NCBI GenBank assembly: GCA_916613615.1 | Contig: OU744721.1 | Coordinates: 85,317,060-85,381,059, forward strand | Direction: 5' to 3' | From: Steromphala cineraria | Lineage: Eukaryota > Mollusca > Gastropoda > Trochida > Trochidae | Length of the DNA: 64,000 nucleotides | In this document: piece by piece, positions 23,970 to 35,109 of the stretch | Numbering within the stretch: the first letter of the stretch is position 1 | Layout of the letters: every line of letters starts with the position of its first letter | Notes under the pieces: generated by a model | The model's database searches: none | Told to the model about the DNA's origin: nothing | The model's input: the letters and a program-made list of their open reading frames with translations, nothing else | Made by a program: the position numbers and the translations under genes

Positions 23970-24075
23970 AACATTTGTAGAGCGCCAATATCCAGCTCAC
24001 AGAGCGCTGCTCAAAGGCGCTTTGGCTTTCCCCCGATCATTGGATATCAATCATGACACTTCTTTTTTACCATCT
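23919..24075. repeat. (CTA)n microsatellite joined to a widespread dispersed repeat
   Basis: CTA/TAC repeats run from 23919 to 23969 with two interruptions, then AACATTTGTAGAGCGCCAAT and AGAGCGCTGCTCAAAGGCGC. From memory, the GCGC-rich sequence with AGAGCGCTG is common in many marine invertebrate genomes. It lies in the right arm of P1 with no left-arm counterpart. Confidence 0.5.
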
Positions 24076-24079
24076 CGAC

Positions 24080-24640
24080 TCCCGGGGAGCATACAAAACG
24101 TGCAGTCATGTGACGCACAGCGTTAATGTCACTCTCAATCCTTATTGATGTAATGACTTTTCGGGTAACCTTAGGAAGGTTTTTAGTTCACGGAGACTAA
24201 GGTTTGGCCACAACCATCCATAACTTGACCTTTTGTCATCAACTCTGCTGGAGAAAACAAAAACTAGGCATCGATATACAACCCCTACATGTATGTAACC
24301 TACTGATGACAGTACCTCGATGTAAAACCCTGTCGACGGTTCATGACAGTTTCTATGTTTCATTTGATAACTCTACCAAGCTCTGATTATCAGGAGTTAT
24401 GAACAGCAATATTAGATATTATGTATGTGGTTAATTGAATATCAACAGCATTCCCGAGATTTCTTGTATATTTGCTGTGACATCTGTTTAAGGATCAAGA
24501 ATAGATTATTCATAATAATGAACTAATTAACAGTTACAATGACGACCAAAACATTATTTAAAATAACGCATATAAGACCATTTGCAAATTCATAGATTTT
24601 CATAAAAACATTATTTCTTATACTTGACAATCGATATCAA
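24080..24640. other. Right-arm stretch with no clear left-arm partner
   Basis: More mixed composition around 24080-24390; short overlapping frames on both strands show no motif. Probably an insertion into the arm or a segment lost from the other. Confidence 0.4.
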
Positions 24641-24789
24641 TGGTAACAATGAGATAAGAATATCAAAGTATTGGTATTTAACAAAAGTTGTCTTACATTT
24701 TGCAATAACAAAAACTCTTGAAAGCTTATTGGAATTGGCTGTATGAATGTATGGATTGTTTCTTAAAACCAATCATTACAATACAATCC

Positions 24790-25019
24790 AAGCACACATG
24801 CAGACTCTTCTCGTGAAAGTGATAGAATATTCATATTAATGTCCTAAATGGAAAGGTTACTGAATTTATCACATTACCATAGACATACCGTCCATAATCG
24901 TGTCAGAAGACAAGTATAGATCTTTGATCACATGTTAATCTAATAACAAAAGGATCGTCCCTGAGATGTGAACTGGTGAAGACATTAGGATGATGGTTAT
25001 TGACACTGTTGAATGTCAG
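24790..25019 (-). repeat. F1 module, copy C (P1 right arm)
   Basis: On the minus strand it begins CTGACATTCAACAGTGTCAA and carries GACGATCC, ACATGTGATCAAAGATC, ACTTGTCTTCTGACACG and AGAAGAGTCTGCATGTGTGC. It is the closest relative of copy B. Confidence 0.88.
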
Positions 25020-26604
25020 CTACAATACTGTTGAATGACTGTTGCAATAAAATTCATCCATCGATATATTCACAATTCATTAAACAAAAACTTCTAAAAC
25101 ACAAGATATATGTCAGAAAATGAAGTGTTATCAATACAATTTATCTATATATATATATATAATTTTGACATAATGTTGTATTCACGAATGTTAAGCATCT
25201 TTGTTGAAAACAATTAATCGATGTGTATACCCTTACATCCTGCCCGTTAAAGAAATGCAAAGAAAGGGATATTGATATAGAAATAACAATTAAACAAAAG
25301 CCCAGAAACAGTATTGGTATTAAATTTGCATCATTCAGATATGATTTCATCAAATCAAAGATCTGATCTGCTCATGAGTATGACTATTACTTCCTCGTTG
25401 AAATGAACTACAAACAAGGATTATTCTGATAGGATTTTAGACACCTGTCACATTGCACTTTGTGAACAATCATCATATGGGAACAAAAGTCAACTTCAAC
25501 ACCGAATGAAATCTCTCCTAATCAACTTTGATCAATCATTATGAAGTAGTTTTAAGGTTTAAGAATAACAAGTACTTTTCTTCAAACATTTGATCTTTTC
25601 TCATACTGATTTTAAACGGACAATTATTATTGTTACATATTCACATATTGAAATGACTTACTTTTCCATATACATAATAACAAAAAGTTGATGTCTTGGG
25701 ACTCATGTCCGCAGCATGCAGGGTTTCATAGCCTAAATGAACGCAAACTCAAGATTTAAAACACAAAAAATTTAGACAAATTGAAACTCGACAAATAAGC
25801 AAAATAATGCAACAATGTCTCAAGAAAAGGGAAGCCCTTTAAGTTCTACTATAAACAGGATTTCTGCCTACATATAGAAGTAAACCTCTCACCTAATTAT
25901 TATATTATATTAGCCGATAAACCACTAAATAATTTTTTAGAGAAAACCAGAGAAAGGAGATAAGAAAAAGAGTTAGCCACACAGGATCACACCGGATCAG
26001 ATCCTCGGCCCCCTAACGTTTTTTCTTGAATATCCTCAAGTTTCTTGTTTAAGATGCCCGCCACAGATACTGTAAGTTTGATAGCCTGTATGATGTACTG
26101 TTACATTTAGTTGTTATTCGGGGGTCATAAAAAATCGTAACAACATTTACCTTGATGGTTATGTTTGTACCCGTTGGTAGGCATAAAAACCACATGGTTA
26201 GGCATGGAAGGTATAAAAAGCAATATGGGACCAATGAGGACAAGTAGAGATCAATTCTCACTTTTGCTTATGGTTTGCTTTTCAAATCAAATGACGGTTG
26301 AATTAATCAAAATTTCAATTTCTTATATTATAATAGATATATCTTCCTTAAATATACAATATAACGTGGTATATATTAATTTTCTGTTGCAGTGTTCAAC
26401 GTATAAGGTTCACAAAAGCAAATGTCATTTATATGAAAAACATACAAAGCAGTAAGCTGTTGCTACTCTCTCAAAAGGAATCTCTACTTATTCAAAACAA
26501 CACACACTATCTATTGAATTATATAATCATCATTGCTAACGCTACGTAAAAATGCATTCTCGTATATGCGAAAGTCATTTTTTATTATTCTTTGATTGTA
26601 ACGT

Positions 26605-26825
26605 ACTGAAGGGGAATCATATAATCGTTCTGCACATGACTAATGATTACCTTCTGTCACTGCCGTGTATTTCTGTATCCAGCTTGATCTTCTATGAGAT
26701 CAATTACGTGTAGAAAAGCCTTTAAAATAATAACCAATCTGATAATGATATTGATTTCAGTTTTCCTATGTGATAGGATTACCTTATTCCACTGATCCAA
26801 TTAAGAAACTGTGTCACTTTATACA
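26605..26825 (-). repeat. F3 module, copy C (P1 right arm)
   Basis: Inverted partner of 10155-10440, with AAGAAACTGTGTCACTTTAT at its plus-strand right edge. F3-to-F1 spacing is about 1663 bases here against 1797 and 1806 in the other copies. Confidence 0.85.
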
Positions 26826-28712
26826 CAACGTTATTATATCTCTTGAATAAGTCTTTTTCAGTTTGAGGTTTGTGAATAATCAGTTAGAAAATGATAAGAA
26901 AGAAAAAAGGTGTCAAGATTTTGAAGACAGGTAGTGGGTATAAGTGCCAGACAGTCAATCAAATGTAATAAAATAATTTATTGTTTTTCACCATAATTCA
27001 CAAAGTTAGTGGTCGAAAATAGTACATTAGTAACATTAAAGTGATTTAGTATTCTCCAATTCAATAAATTGCAATCGTAGAGTCACTGGTACCACACGTA
27101 ATGCTGTTAGTACATCAATCGGCAGATACATGGGGCTTTAATATATTATTTTGACAAGAAAAGATCCACTATTTGATTATGCTTCATTGAAAAATATAAA
27201 TGAAAACCTAGTGATCCACTGCATAAGAACGCTGACGTCCACATATTAAATATACATTTGTGAGTGCCTTAATCATAATTCTGACTGAAATGATTATTTC
27301 AAATGCATTACAGACAATTTAATTTTGATAATGACATGTTGGTATTATTTACATTTATCGTTGATATTTTGGTTTACCATACCTAATTCACCTGCTTTGT
27401 GGATATTCAGTAGTATGTTTGTTTCAAATAATTGTTGAAGCATATATTTCAATGTGATTAATGCCTAAAGAATTTAATAAGTTCTCGATGCATAAATCTG
27501 TAATACAGTGAAAGTTTGTCAACTTCAACTGAACAAAATTTTGTGTTTTAAAAAAAATTCATATTGCAAATATTCATATTTATATATTTGAATCACAAGG
27601 TCTTCAGCTGCTAAACAAAAGCTGTTACTTTAACAGCAAATTTAGCGACACTATCATGTACTTAATATTCATAAATCAATTTGTATTATCTTGTCATTGG
27701 CCTATTATAAAACTGTCTGTGGCAAACAGACTAAATGTTCCTAGTTTATGTAGTGTTGGCTTGAACCCTTAAAATATTCACCTTAAAGTACTGCCTGTAA
27801 AGTATTCTGTTAAGAGAATGTGACTTTGCAAATATTCCCAATATGCCTCCTGTATGCATGCATTAGTAATTATGAACAAAATTCTTCAACTTCTAAACAT
27901 TCGATGAAGATAAGATAAGAAATAAATGTGCTAATAGATACTACTTAACGATGCAGTAAATAACCCTGTCTGGTATATCAAATTATGTTGAGTGGATACA
28001 AAATTCACCTGTCCATGTCAACTTAATCTTAATTTTGGCAATTGTTGATCACTTTTAGAAATATTTAATCAATGTGTGAAAATGTTGCTGTGCATGTTTT
28101 GTATCTGTTCAGGATTCTAATATGTCCTCTAGATATCCCTACTTAAGTTCTTATTGTTTCTTATAAGCCTTTGACAAATGACAATCCTTAAAAAAGGGGA
28201 GAGCATGGACCTTAAATGACAAAGACCAACTGTCTAAGCAGATATCAATGGTGCAGTCATAATGACATTAGTAACACTTGCATTGTCTCATTGTTGTACG
28301 ACTGTCAGAGTGTTAATATCAATATGGTTTATTTTGGCTTCCAATGTGCCAATGCATGCCTTATAGGTGAAGCCATCTTCTATAAATGTGTAGTATTGAC
28401 TGCACGTGGATGATTTTAGAGGAATTGAATCGATATCTTCATTATCAATTATACACTTATTGATTTCAGTCATTGGCTTTTACACGATATTATAATAAAT
28501 TCTGATTTAATGTATGAAGTATATGTTTGAAAAGGTGGAATAGGTATCCAACGGATCCATCAGATTATGCTGATATTACTTGCACGTAAGTGGATAAGCA
28601 AATATAGGTATAAAAAAAATAGCAGATAAACTATTTTGAAAAAGTATTAATAAACTTATTTAAGGTTATCTATGTAAAATCTGTTTCAGGTTGCAGCCAC
28701 TCAATAGAAACT

Positions 28713-28889
28713 TTATACAACAACGATATGTATCCACGACTTGCATACACCCTGAGGCAATAACGAGCTCATCCGCCCTGCCAAATAAGATTCTGTAGGA
28801 TTTTGATAGAGATAGATTAGTTCCACACTTCCTGTGCACTCACGTAGTATTTTATTCAACACTAGTCCTTGGTTATTTAACCTTTCCAT
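28713..28889 (-). CDS. Candidate short ORF kept in both arms of palindrome 1 (right copy, 58 codons)
   Basis: Partner of 7846-8061; the protein starts MERLNNQGLVLNK. Three extra codons follow codon 17, and it terminates (TAA) after SWIHIVVV where the left copy reads on. Most substitutions between the two copies are silent third-position changes. No domain, signal peptide or known homologue recognised. Confidence 0.22.
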   Translation of the reverse strand: MERLNNQGLVLNKILRECTGSVELIYLYQNPTESYLAGRMSSLLPQGVCKSWIHIVVV

Positions 28890-29364
28890 GATCTTTATGT
28901 AGACTCTTGATTAGACATTATGACAGAAAGCACCCACATCTGTCTTCATATCACATTGCAGTCTTTTTTCATTAGTGTATTTACTGGGACGAATGGGTTT
29001 GAAGGAACCAAATTGCGCTGTAGCGACTTTATAAAGGGCGTATTACTTCTTTCCTGTTCAATTTGTTTCAACCCAGCGCTAATGTATTTCTGTACAGGAG
29101 AAATGTTGTTGATTGCATCAGCAAAAAATCGGGTAAAAATAGTAATGAATGAGATATATGTCCAAAATAATTCTTCTTATTTCATCAAAATACTTGAAAA
29201 ATCTTATTTTATCATTTTGTAAAATAATGTAAAATTTGTTATTAACAAGACATCAAAACAATAGTAGAAAATATCTCAGTTAAATTGTCTCATCAGAAGA
29301 CAATGTAAATAGATTGGTTAATATCTTTAACTTAGTACCAGTTAGTATTTCTCTCGACTATGTA

Positions 29365-29380
29365 TTATATATATATATAT
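29365..29380. repeat. (TA)n microsatellite
   Basis: Short AT dinucleotide tract, the first of three within 400 bases (also 29547-29569 and 29733-29767). Confidence 0.8.
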
Positions 29381-29399
29381 TTATATAAACAGTTCAAAT

Positions 29400-29665
29400 G
29401 GGTCCAACTCTCAGGTCTTATCTAGAATAAAAACGATTTGTTGAAACTTTGATGACTTTATTCACTAGTACTTTCAACCTTTCGGGATCTTCAGGTGAAT
29501 GACGTTGAGTCAATTGTAATGAAGGAAGTTGTAATGTCAGATAGTTTATATATATATATATATATATATTCGCCATGTTGTTAAAACTCCACACTGTTGA
29601 AAAGACTTGTTAACAAGTCGAAATGCGACGCATCAAGTCATCATTAAAATGATATCTACAGCAAG
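29400..29665 (-). repeat. Possible Penelope-like or related retroelement fragment
   Basis: On the minus strand CCTGAAGATCCCGAAAGGTTGAAA precedes AAAGT-rich sequence (shown in part: CTGAAGATCCCGAAAGG), and a second GAAATGCGACGC word lies near 29618. Short hairpins ending in CGAAA with flanking CTGA occur near the termini of Penelope-like elements. No reverse transcriptase or GIY-YIG motif is present. Low confidence. Confidence 0.2.
29547..29569. repeat. (TA)n microsatellite
   Basis: About 11 TA units, splitting the preceding repeat-like sequence. Confidence 0.85.
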
Positions 29666-29730
29666 TGTCGTCTGAAGTATTTTATTTTCAAATCTAGATT
29701 TACTTCACGTGATACCCCTTCATCTTTATA

Positions 29731-29732
<2 letters not shown>

Positions 29733-29767
<35 letters not shown>
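29733..29767. repeat. (TA)n microsatellite
   Basis: About 17 TA units. It creates the tyrosine/isoleucine run in a spurious minus-strand frame (29656-29994). Confidence 0.9.
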
Positions 29768-29769
<2 letters not shown>

Positions 29770-30464
29770 ATATATCAATATGTTATTAAAGTAGTGAACA
29801 GGGTAACATGAAAGCTTATCCATGAAATTGCATTCCGATATACAAAATTGCATAACATTTTCGCTTTGCAAAAGTGCAAGTAAAGGTGCATAATTCTCAC
29901 ATTCAATATTTATCATATATTGCATTCTTAATGGAGAAATGGGACTCAGAATTCGAACTCGCTTAAGGTAACAATTTGCAACAACAATGAGCACAACTTA
30001 TGCAATGATTTGCAATATCTAAAATATATGCATCATTTCAAATCTTGCTGAATATGCGAAAATGCTGTTTTTCTAAAAAAGGGTACCAATTTAATTTGCT
30101 TTCGCTTACATTGTCGCTGTTTTTCAATATATATGTTTTCTAGACATCTCTGTATGTATTTGACATGTGTTTGACAATAAAGTACATTCATAGAAAGCGC
30201 ACATGTTATTAAAGTACCCAAAACCGGTTAAAAAAAACGGCGTATTTTACCAACAACAGTAATATTATTAATGCCGATAATTAAAAAACAATTCTGGTGA
30301 CCACAACATTACATTTTTTATATAAAAAGACATTATAGAATTGCTATTTTGAAAAAAAGAAGATTTATCAAACTATTTTATTTGTTCATCCCATCTCTCC
30401 TGATGTCGATTAATAAAATATATACAAGGATAAAATGTATTTAATTTTTTAATACGTATAAACA
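29770..30464. other. AT-rich noncoding DNA, nothing recognised
   Basis: No gene or repeat partner found. Confidence 0.5.
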
Positions 30465-30465
30465 T

Positions 30466-30717
30466 TCTCTCCCCACAGAGGCAGATCAAGTCATGAAATG
30501 TTGATGGATATGTTCTAACTGCCGAGTTTGTGGGACAGAATGGGAGATGACTTCTTTGGCTACAGAATTAACTTTTCTTTGCGAGAAGGGTTTTTCTTCT
30601 AAATAAAATCATATAGATTTTAGTCCTTTTGGCCGCCAGGGAAAACCACGGATTTGGTCTTATACGAACAGAGACTCAATCAACATTACATGACTTAATA
30701 TTACTCTGTGGGGAGAA
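30466..30717. mobile_element. ~250-base MITE with CTCCCCACAGAG inverted ends
   Basis: CTCTCCCCACAGAG near 30467-30480 pairs with CTCTGTGGGGAG at 30704-30715. The inverted similarity continues inward for about 25 bases (AAGTCATGAAATGTTGAT versus its complement ATCAACATTACATGACTT). AAACAT or ACAT on both outer sides may be the target duplication. No ORF and no second copy in the window. Confidence 0.65.
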
Positions 30718-30775
30718 AAAAACATACACTCTGGGGCAAAAGAAACGATACCATATAAAATACATGATAGGTTAA

Positions 30776-31130
30776 AGGGGCAGTAGCACGTTTTTTGATA
30801 ATTTTATATTTTAAAATTTTCACTGATAATTGTAAGTTAATGCTAAATGTATTATTTTGACAGTGTCCAAAATCTTATTACACAAGCCAATCATCCATAG
30901 TCGGAGGACTAAGTATGAAGATTCTCATAAAATCCATTGGCGGCCATTTTATGTGAACACCTTTAATTCATTTTGTGTAAGCAAAATGAATCGCATGGCT
31001 AAACTTTATGTTATATGTTTGAATTATTACTGCTCCATTTAGTTTAAATACATTGTCTTTCGATTGGAACCATCAATTTTCATTTTCTGACATCACATTG
31101 TAACCCCCCTTAAAACGTGCTACTGCCCCT
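30776..31130 (-). mobile_element. TTAA-flanked MITE, copy 1 (355 bases)
   Basis: Starts AGGGGCAGTAGCACGTTTT and ends with the complement AACGTGCTACTGCCCCT. TTAA flanks both sides (30772-30775, 31131-31134), the target of piggyBac-type transposition. The interior holds CAAGCCAATCATCCATAGTC and CCATTGGCGGCCATTTTATG. Orientation is opposite to the other copies. Confidence 0.9.
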
Positions 31131-31134
31131 TTAA

Positions 31135-34100
31135 GCTACGAGTGATAGTTACATGTACGGCTGAAACTGGGTTAATTCGTGTCTTCAAGAGCTAACTGAA
31201 CTAAGTTTTTAATTTCAAAAACAAGACAGGCCTTTCAAAAAACGCTGTTTAAAAATCTCCTTAACTAGACGAGATAGGAAAGCGAAAATGGTCTTTTTGT
31301 GTGTTGTTTAACCAACATACACGCAAAATGCGTAAACAAATTTACTTCTACCCGGGTTATTTATATTGATAACATCTTATATTTATAAGATTCTTACATT
31401 TCATAATTTTTTAATTCCAATTCAAAAGATTATGACCAAACATAACATTGAAAACGCTGTTTTTTTACCCCTCTTGTATTTGAACAATCTTGCAGTTATA
31501 CATATCATACTTTGATGTTTGACATTGTGAGTAATTCTTCACGACTGATTTGCCTATCACAAGGGTTCGTAGTCGCATTTCATTTACAACAGGATTTTGT
31601 TCTGTACTCTTTTGAAAAGTTGGTATCGTTTCTTTTGCCCTTGAGTGTATACACAGAAAAGACAAAATCTGAGCTTCCTAGAAATATCATTTCTCCTCCC
31701 AGTGTTTGTAATCAGTTTCAATAATTATTCATCTATTCTGCAAAAAAATATCTAAAATCTTTTGAAATCTCAGCTCTGAGTGGATAACATATATCATTCC
31801 ATATTCGTATGTTTCATGAATAAAAATTCAGATTTGCATGTTCATGATGTAAACGTGAGGGGTCATTCTAAATGTAGAGGTCATTATCTGTCTTAGCAAT
31901 GTTTTATATATTAACTATGTATTGAAACGGAAACCATATGAACACATTATGTTTCTGATGCTTTACTATCTCGTTTTATTGACGTTGAATTGACGTTGCA
32001 ACTTGATGCAACATAAACATAGCAAACATCAGAATCTTCTGATAAGAAGTGTTTAATCATTGTTAATGTTCCGACAATGGATCCTAATGTTAATCACTGA
32101 TTGTCGTAGAATCTTATATCACAGAGATTTCCCCTCAAAAGACAAAAAGACGATATGTCAGTGATTAACATTCTTATATGTCAGCGGCAATACTGACATT
32201 ATTACTGGCTTGTGATCTGATGCAAATACATGAAAGGTCACAGTTTGTTGTCTTTCTAAAGTTATAAATTTAAACAATAAAACTAGTTTGTGTAAATTGA
32301 AATTGTCTCTTTGTCATGTTTTCAACCAAGCTTTGATAATAACATTACGTGGTTTCAAAGTGACGTTTAAAACCTTATTTCTTCAAGCCTACTACTTAAA
32401 TCAACATTCTTTTATTTTCATTTGGTAAATTTATATTTGCCTTTAGATGCGTATTGTTATGATTATTTGCTCGCCGTTAATGAATGCAATATTGCTCAAG
32501 CCATAAACAATAACTGAATCACCCAATGTAATGATTTCATGATTGAAAGCCAAGGGATGTTGTTAAAACAGTAATCATAATTCCACTTCTTTAATTGAGT
32601 TCTTCAGCAAGAATGTTTTTCCAATGAGACAAAAGTTGAGAGTTGAGTTGAGACAATGTTTCAGAATATCGGCAGTGCTGAACATGTTTCTACTTACAGA
32701 AATATACATTATTGACATAACAGTTTAGATACAAATTTTCCAAAAATATAAGGTCAATGTACTTGATGTTTTCAAAGTGGCAATTTATCTAGCTGGCCCG
32801 GCAGACGTAGATAGAGTATAATGTGACCCTTCACCAATGTTATTCAATCCGATTAATTGTTTACCCTCGATGTTAGGCTAATATTAAGACAATGATGCTT
32901 CTCTAATTCAATTCATGATTACCTTCTATTTTGTAAGAATCTGCGACCCTTGTAGCTGTGGTAATGTGGTTCCCGTCACAATAAGCATAAAGAACAATTA
33001 ATCCATGGATGCAAGTGCCTACGACTTCTTATTAAAATAGGTAGATGTTTAGAATCAATTTATTAGCTGGACTATTCCAATGATATGTCTCATGTTGAAA
33101 TGTAAGTTTGCAGTAGAAATTTCCAGTAAAAAAACCTCTCTGATAGCTAGAAATATTTTGGCCGTTAATCAGTTACGAAATGCCTCACAGTACACAAATA
33201 TATTTTGAAGACACCTTATATCTTGCCATCACAAACCGAATACTTTTGAAAGGAAAACAGTTTAGCTTTCGGGGTGAAAATGTCTTATTACAAAAATTTC
33301 AATCATCGATCACCATTAGAATAACACGTTTGACGTACAAAATACATTGCAGAAGTTGCCTGCAGCCCGTTATCGTCTCCTCTTAAAACCTTTATTCCTG
33401 AAGAGTTGACATGATTAATCATGTTTGGCTTATAATGCGTCGGAAACTTTCGGTTGTAAATGTCACCAGACAATATGATATGCTCTTCTGCAAAGTCAGC
33501 GGAAATCGAACATCGACTCGCGAGAATAATACGGTGATGGAATTACGTTATCGTTGCATTAGCAACAGTGAAAAAAAGGCATCAAAGATAATGCATTTAA
33601 TAGTTATTTATTCATCAGCACATAAAACCATCCTAGGAAAACTGTAATGTCCAAATTCAAATCAAAAGCAATAGATACTTAAACGTAGATATGGCGAGGA
33701 TATATTTACACTCTTTAACAAAACCCGTTATACGTAGACCTGTATATACACTCGCATAATTATCTTTCTATGGAAAACAAGCTCATCGTTGGATAATCGT
33801 ATTCATTATTTTCGTTTTACGTTTTTGCATTATGATCATGTAAATTTGTGTGAATATAATCACAACGCACAAAGATTTGATACAAGTGAATTGAAGTTAC
33901 CCTTAAACATTATACTGAAATATTATTTCTGTCTTATCAAATATTATCTGTTTCTAATTAAACCATGTCACAGAAAAACAAATGATAGAACTTGTATATT
34001 GATGGTTGTACGTACGAAACTACCTTAAAGCTCCATTTGTTGTAGGATATCGTTAGTGTATATTTGCAATTACATCTGTAAGCTGAAACAGTCTAGAATA

Positions 34101-34875
34101 AGGTATCGTGGTTACAAATGCCATTGATCGAAATATAGCTCTGCCAAGGTGGGTTTAACGGAATGGGCATTGTGTGAATTGAATATTTCAAGATCCTTTA
34201 AAATCAGCATGGAAATTCTGGAATAGTATATATTTAAGTGAATAATTCAAGATCTTTAAACAAACCAGCGCTACAATAGTTTTAGAATGAATGAGGATAC
34301 TTTGTTTTATCTCTATATTTTCATATCAAATAATGATACCAATTGCGTTGACTAAACACACAGCTTAAATGTATGTCATGCGTTTTATTTTTTTTATGGA
34401 AATCCAACTATTTTGCAATAGTGCGACGTTACAGTGTTGATCCTAACTCGTTAACACATGTCTGATATCAAGTTTAAGATTTAAATCAATTACAGGCTTC
34501 TTGTGTGAAAATGCAAAAATGAAACTTATTTGAAATTATCAATTTCAATTTCGAACCTAATTTCGGAGAATCCAAAATGATAGATAATAGATCATTAAAA
34601 ACTTGAAAGTAAAACTTTATGGACACTTAAGATAGCTTAAATCAAAAGACAACATTGTTTAGATAATGATAATAACTTGCTTTCATGTCATTGCATATTC
34701 AACATTGAAATATGCCACTAACTAATTATCCAGCAGATGTATTTATACATTACATGCATCAGGAAAATACAATGAGAGTTACAAATATCTCCTAAACGTG
34801 TAATGCTTGAACAACCAAAACAGTTCAAAAGTTCATTCAATAAATAGAAATACTTATTCCCATGAGAGAGGGTCA
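31135..34875. other. AT-rich intergenic or intronic DNA
   Basis: No gene recognised; frames up to 79 codons look random. Apart from one short inverted repeat (32086-32172), I see no repeat partner. Confidence 0.5.
32086..32172. repeat. 15-base perfect inverted repeat with 57-base loop
   Basis: AATGTTAATCACTGA at 32086-32100 pairs with TCAGTGATTAACATT at 32158-32172. Could fold as a hairpin in RNA; it may be a decayed MITE end pair or chance. Confidence 0.6.
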
Positions 34876-34879
34876 ACAT

Positions 34880-34917
34880 GGAATACAAATAATTCAAAGT
34901 TGACCAGTAGCTCCTGG

Positions 34918-34953
<36 letters not shown>

Positions 34954-35100
34954 AATTTGAACGTGACAGAAGTCATGTTTGATTCGATAATTAGATACAA
35001 CCTCTTGGTGTGGAAGGGCAAGCAGTTTACCAATAGCTTACAGGTCAGTTGCCTGGGGAAAGTGGCAAAGGGTTCAAGAGTGATCATTCAAACGTTTTCT
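34880..35100 (-). repeat. F6 module split by a poly-C/poly-G run
   Basis: On the minus strand it reads AATTATCGAATCAAACATGA, CTTCTGTCACGTTCAAATTA, then the G run, then GTCCAGGAGCTACTGGTCAA. The copy at 43.7 kb has eight Cs at the same place, so the run grew within a short pre-existing G tract of the module. The frame reads SNMTSVTFKLTG before the glycine run and VQELLVNF after it. Confidence 0.65.
34919..34949. repeat. 31-base poly-C tract
   Basis: Thirty-one consecutive Cs on the plus strand, within an F6 copy. Prone to slippage and sequencing error, so its true length is uncertain. Confidence 0.95.
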
Positions 35101-35109
35101 TGTCAATAG

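Larger units (their letters stand above)
17640..29130 (-). repeat. Palindrome 1, right arm (interrupted by a hAT transposon)
   Basis: Inverted partner of 7595-14830; block pairs are listed there. Removing 18821-23753 makes the arms nearly equal in length. The stretch 23900-24640 has no clear left-arm counterpart. Left-arm insertions at 8307-8836 are absent here. Confidence 0.9.

Noticed and set aside
23919..24075. Considered as part of the hAT element because it lies just outside its right end.
   Set aside because: The hAT terminus and its ATCTT duplication end at 23758, 160 bases earlier.
29470..29510. Hammerhead ribozyme (CTGA...GAAA words on the minus strand).
   Set aside because: The conserved CTGATGA core and the three-stem layout are not present; only a superficial resemblance.
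29656..29994. 112-codon minus-strand frame.
   Set aside because: Contains a repeated tyrosine/isoleucine run produced by the (TA)n microsatellite; not a protein.
34807..35109. Overlapping plus and minus frames with proline or glycine runs.
   Set aside because: The runs are the poly-C tract. Only the F6 module similarity is meaningful here.
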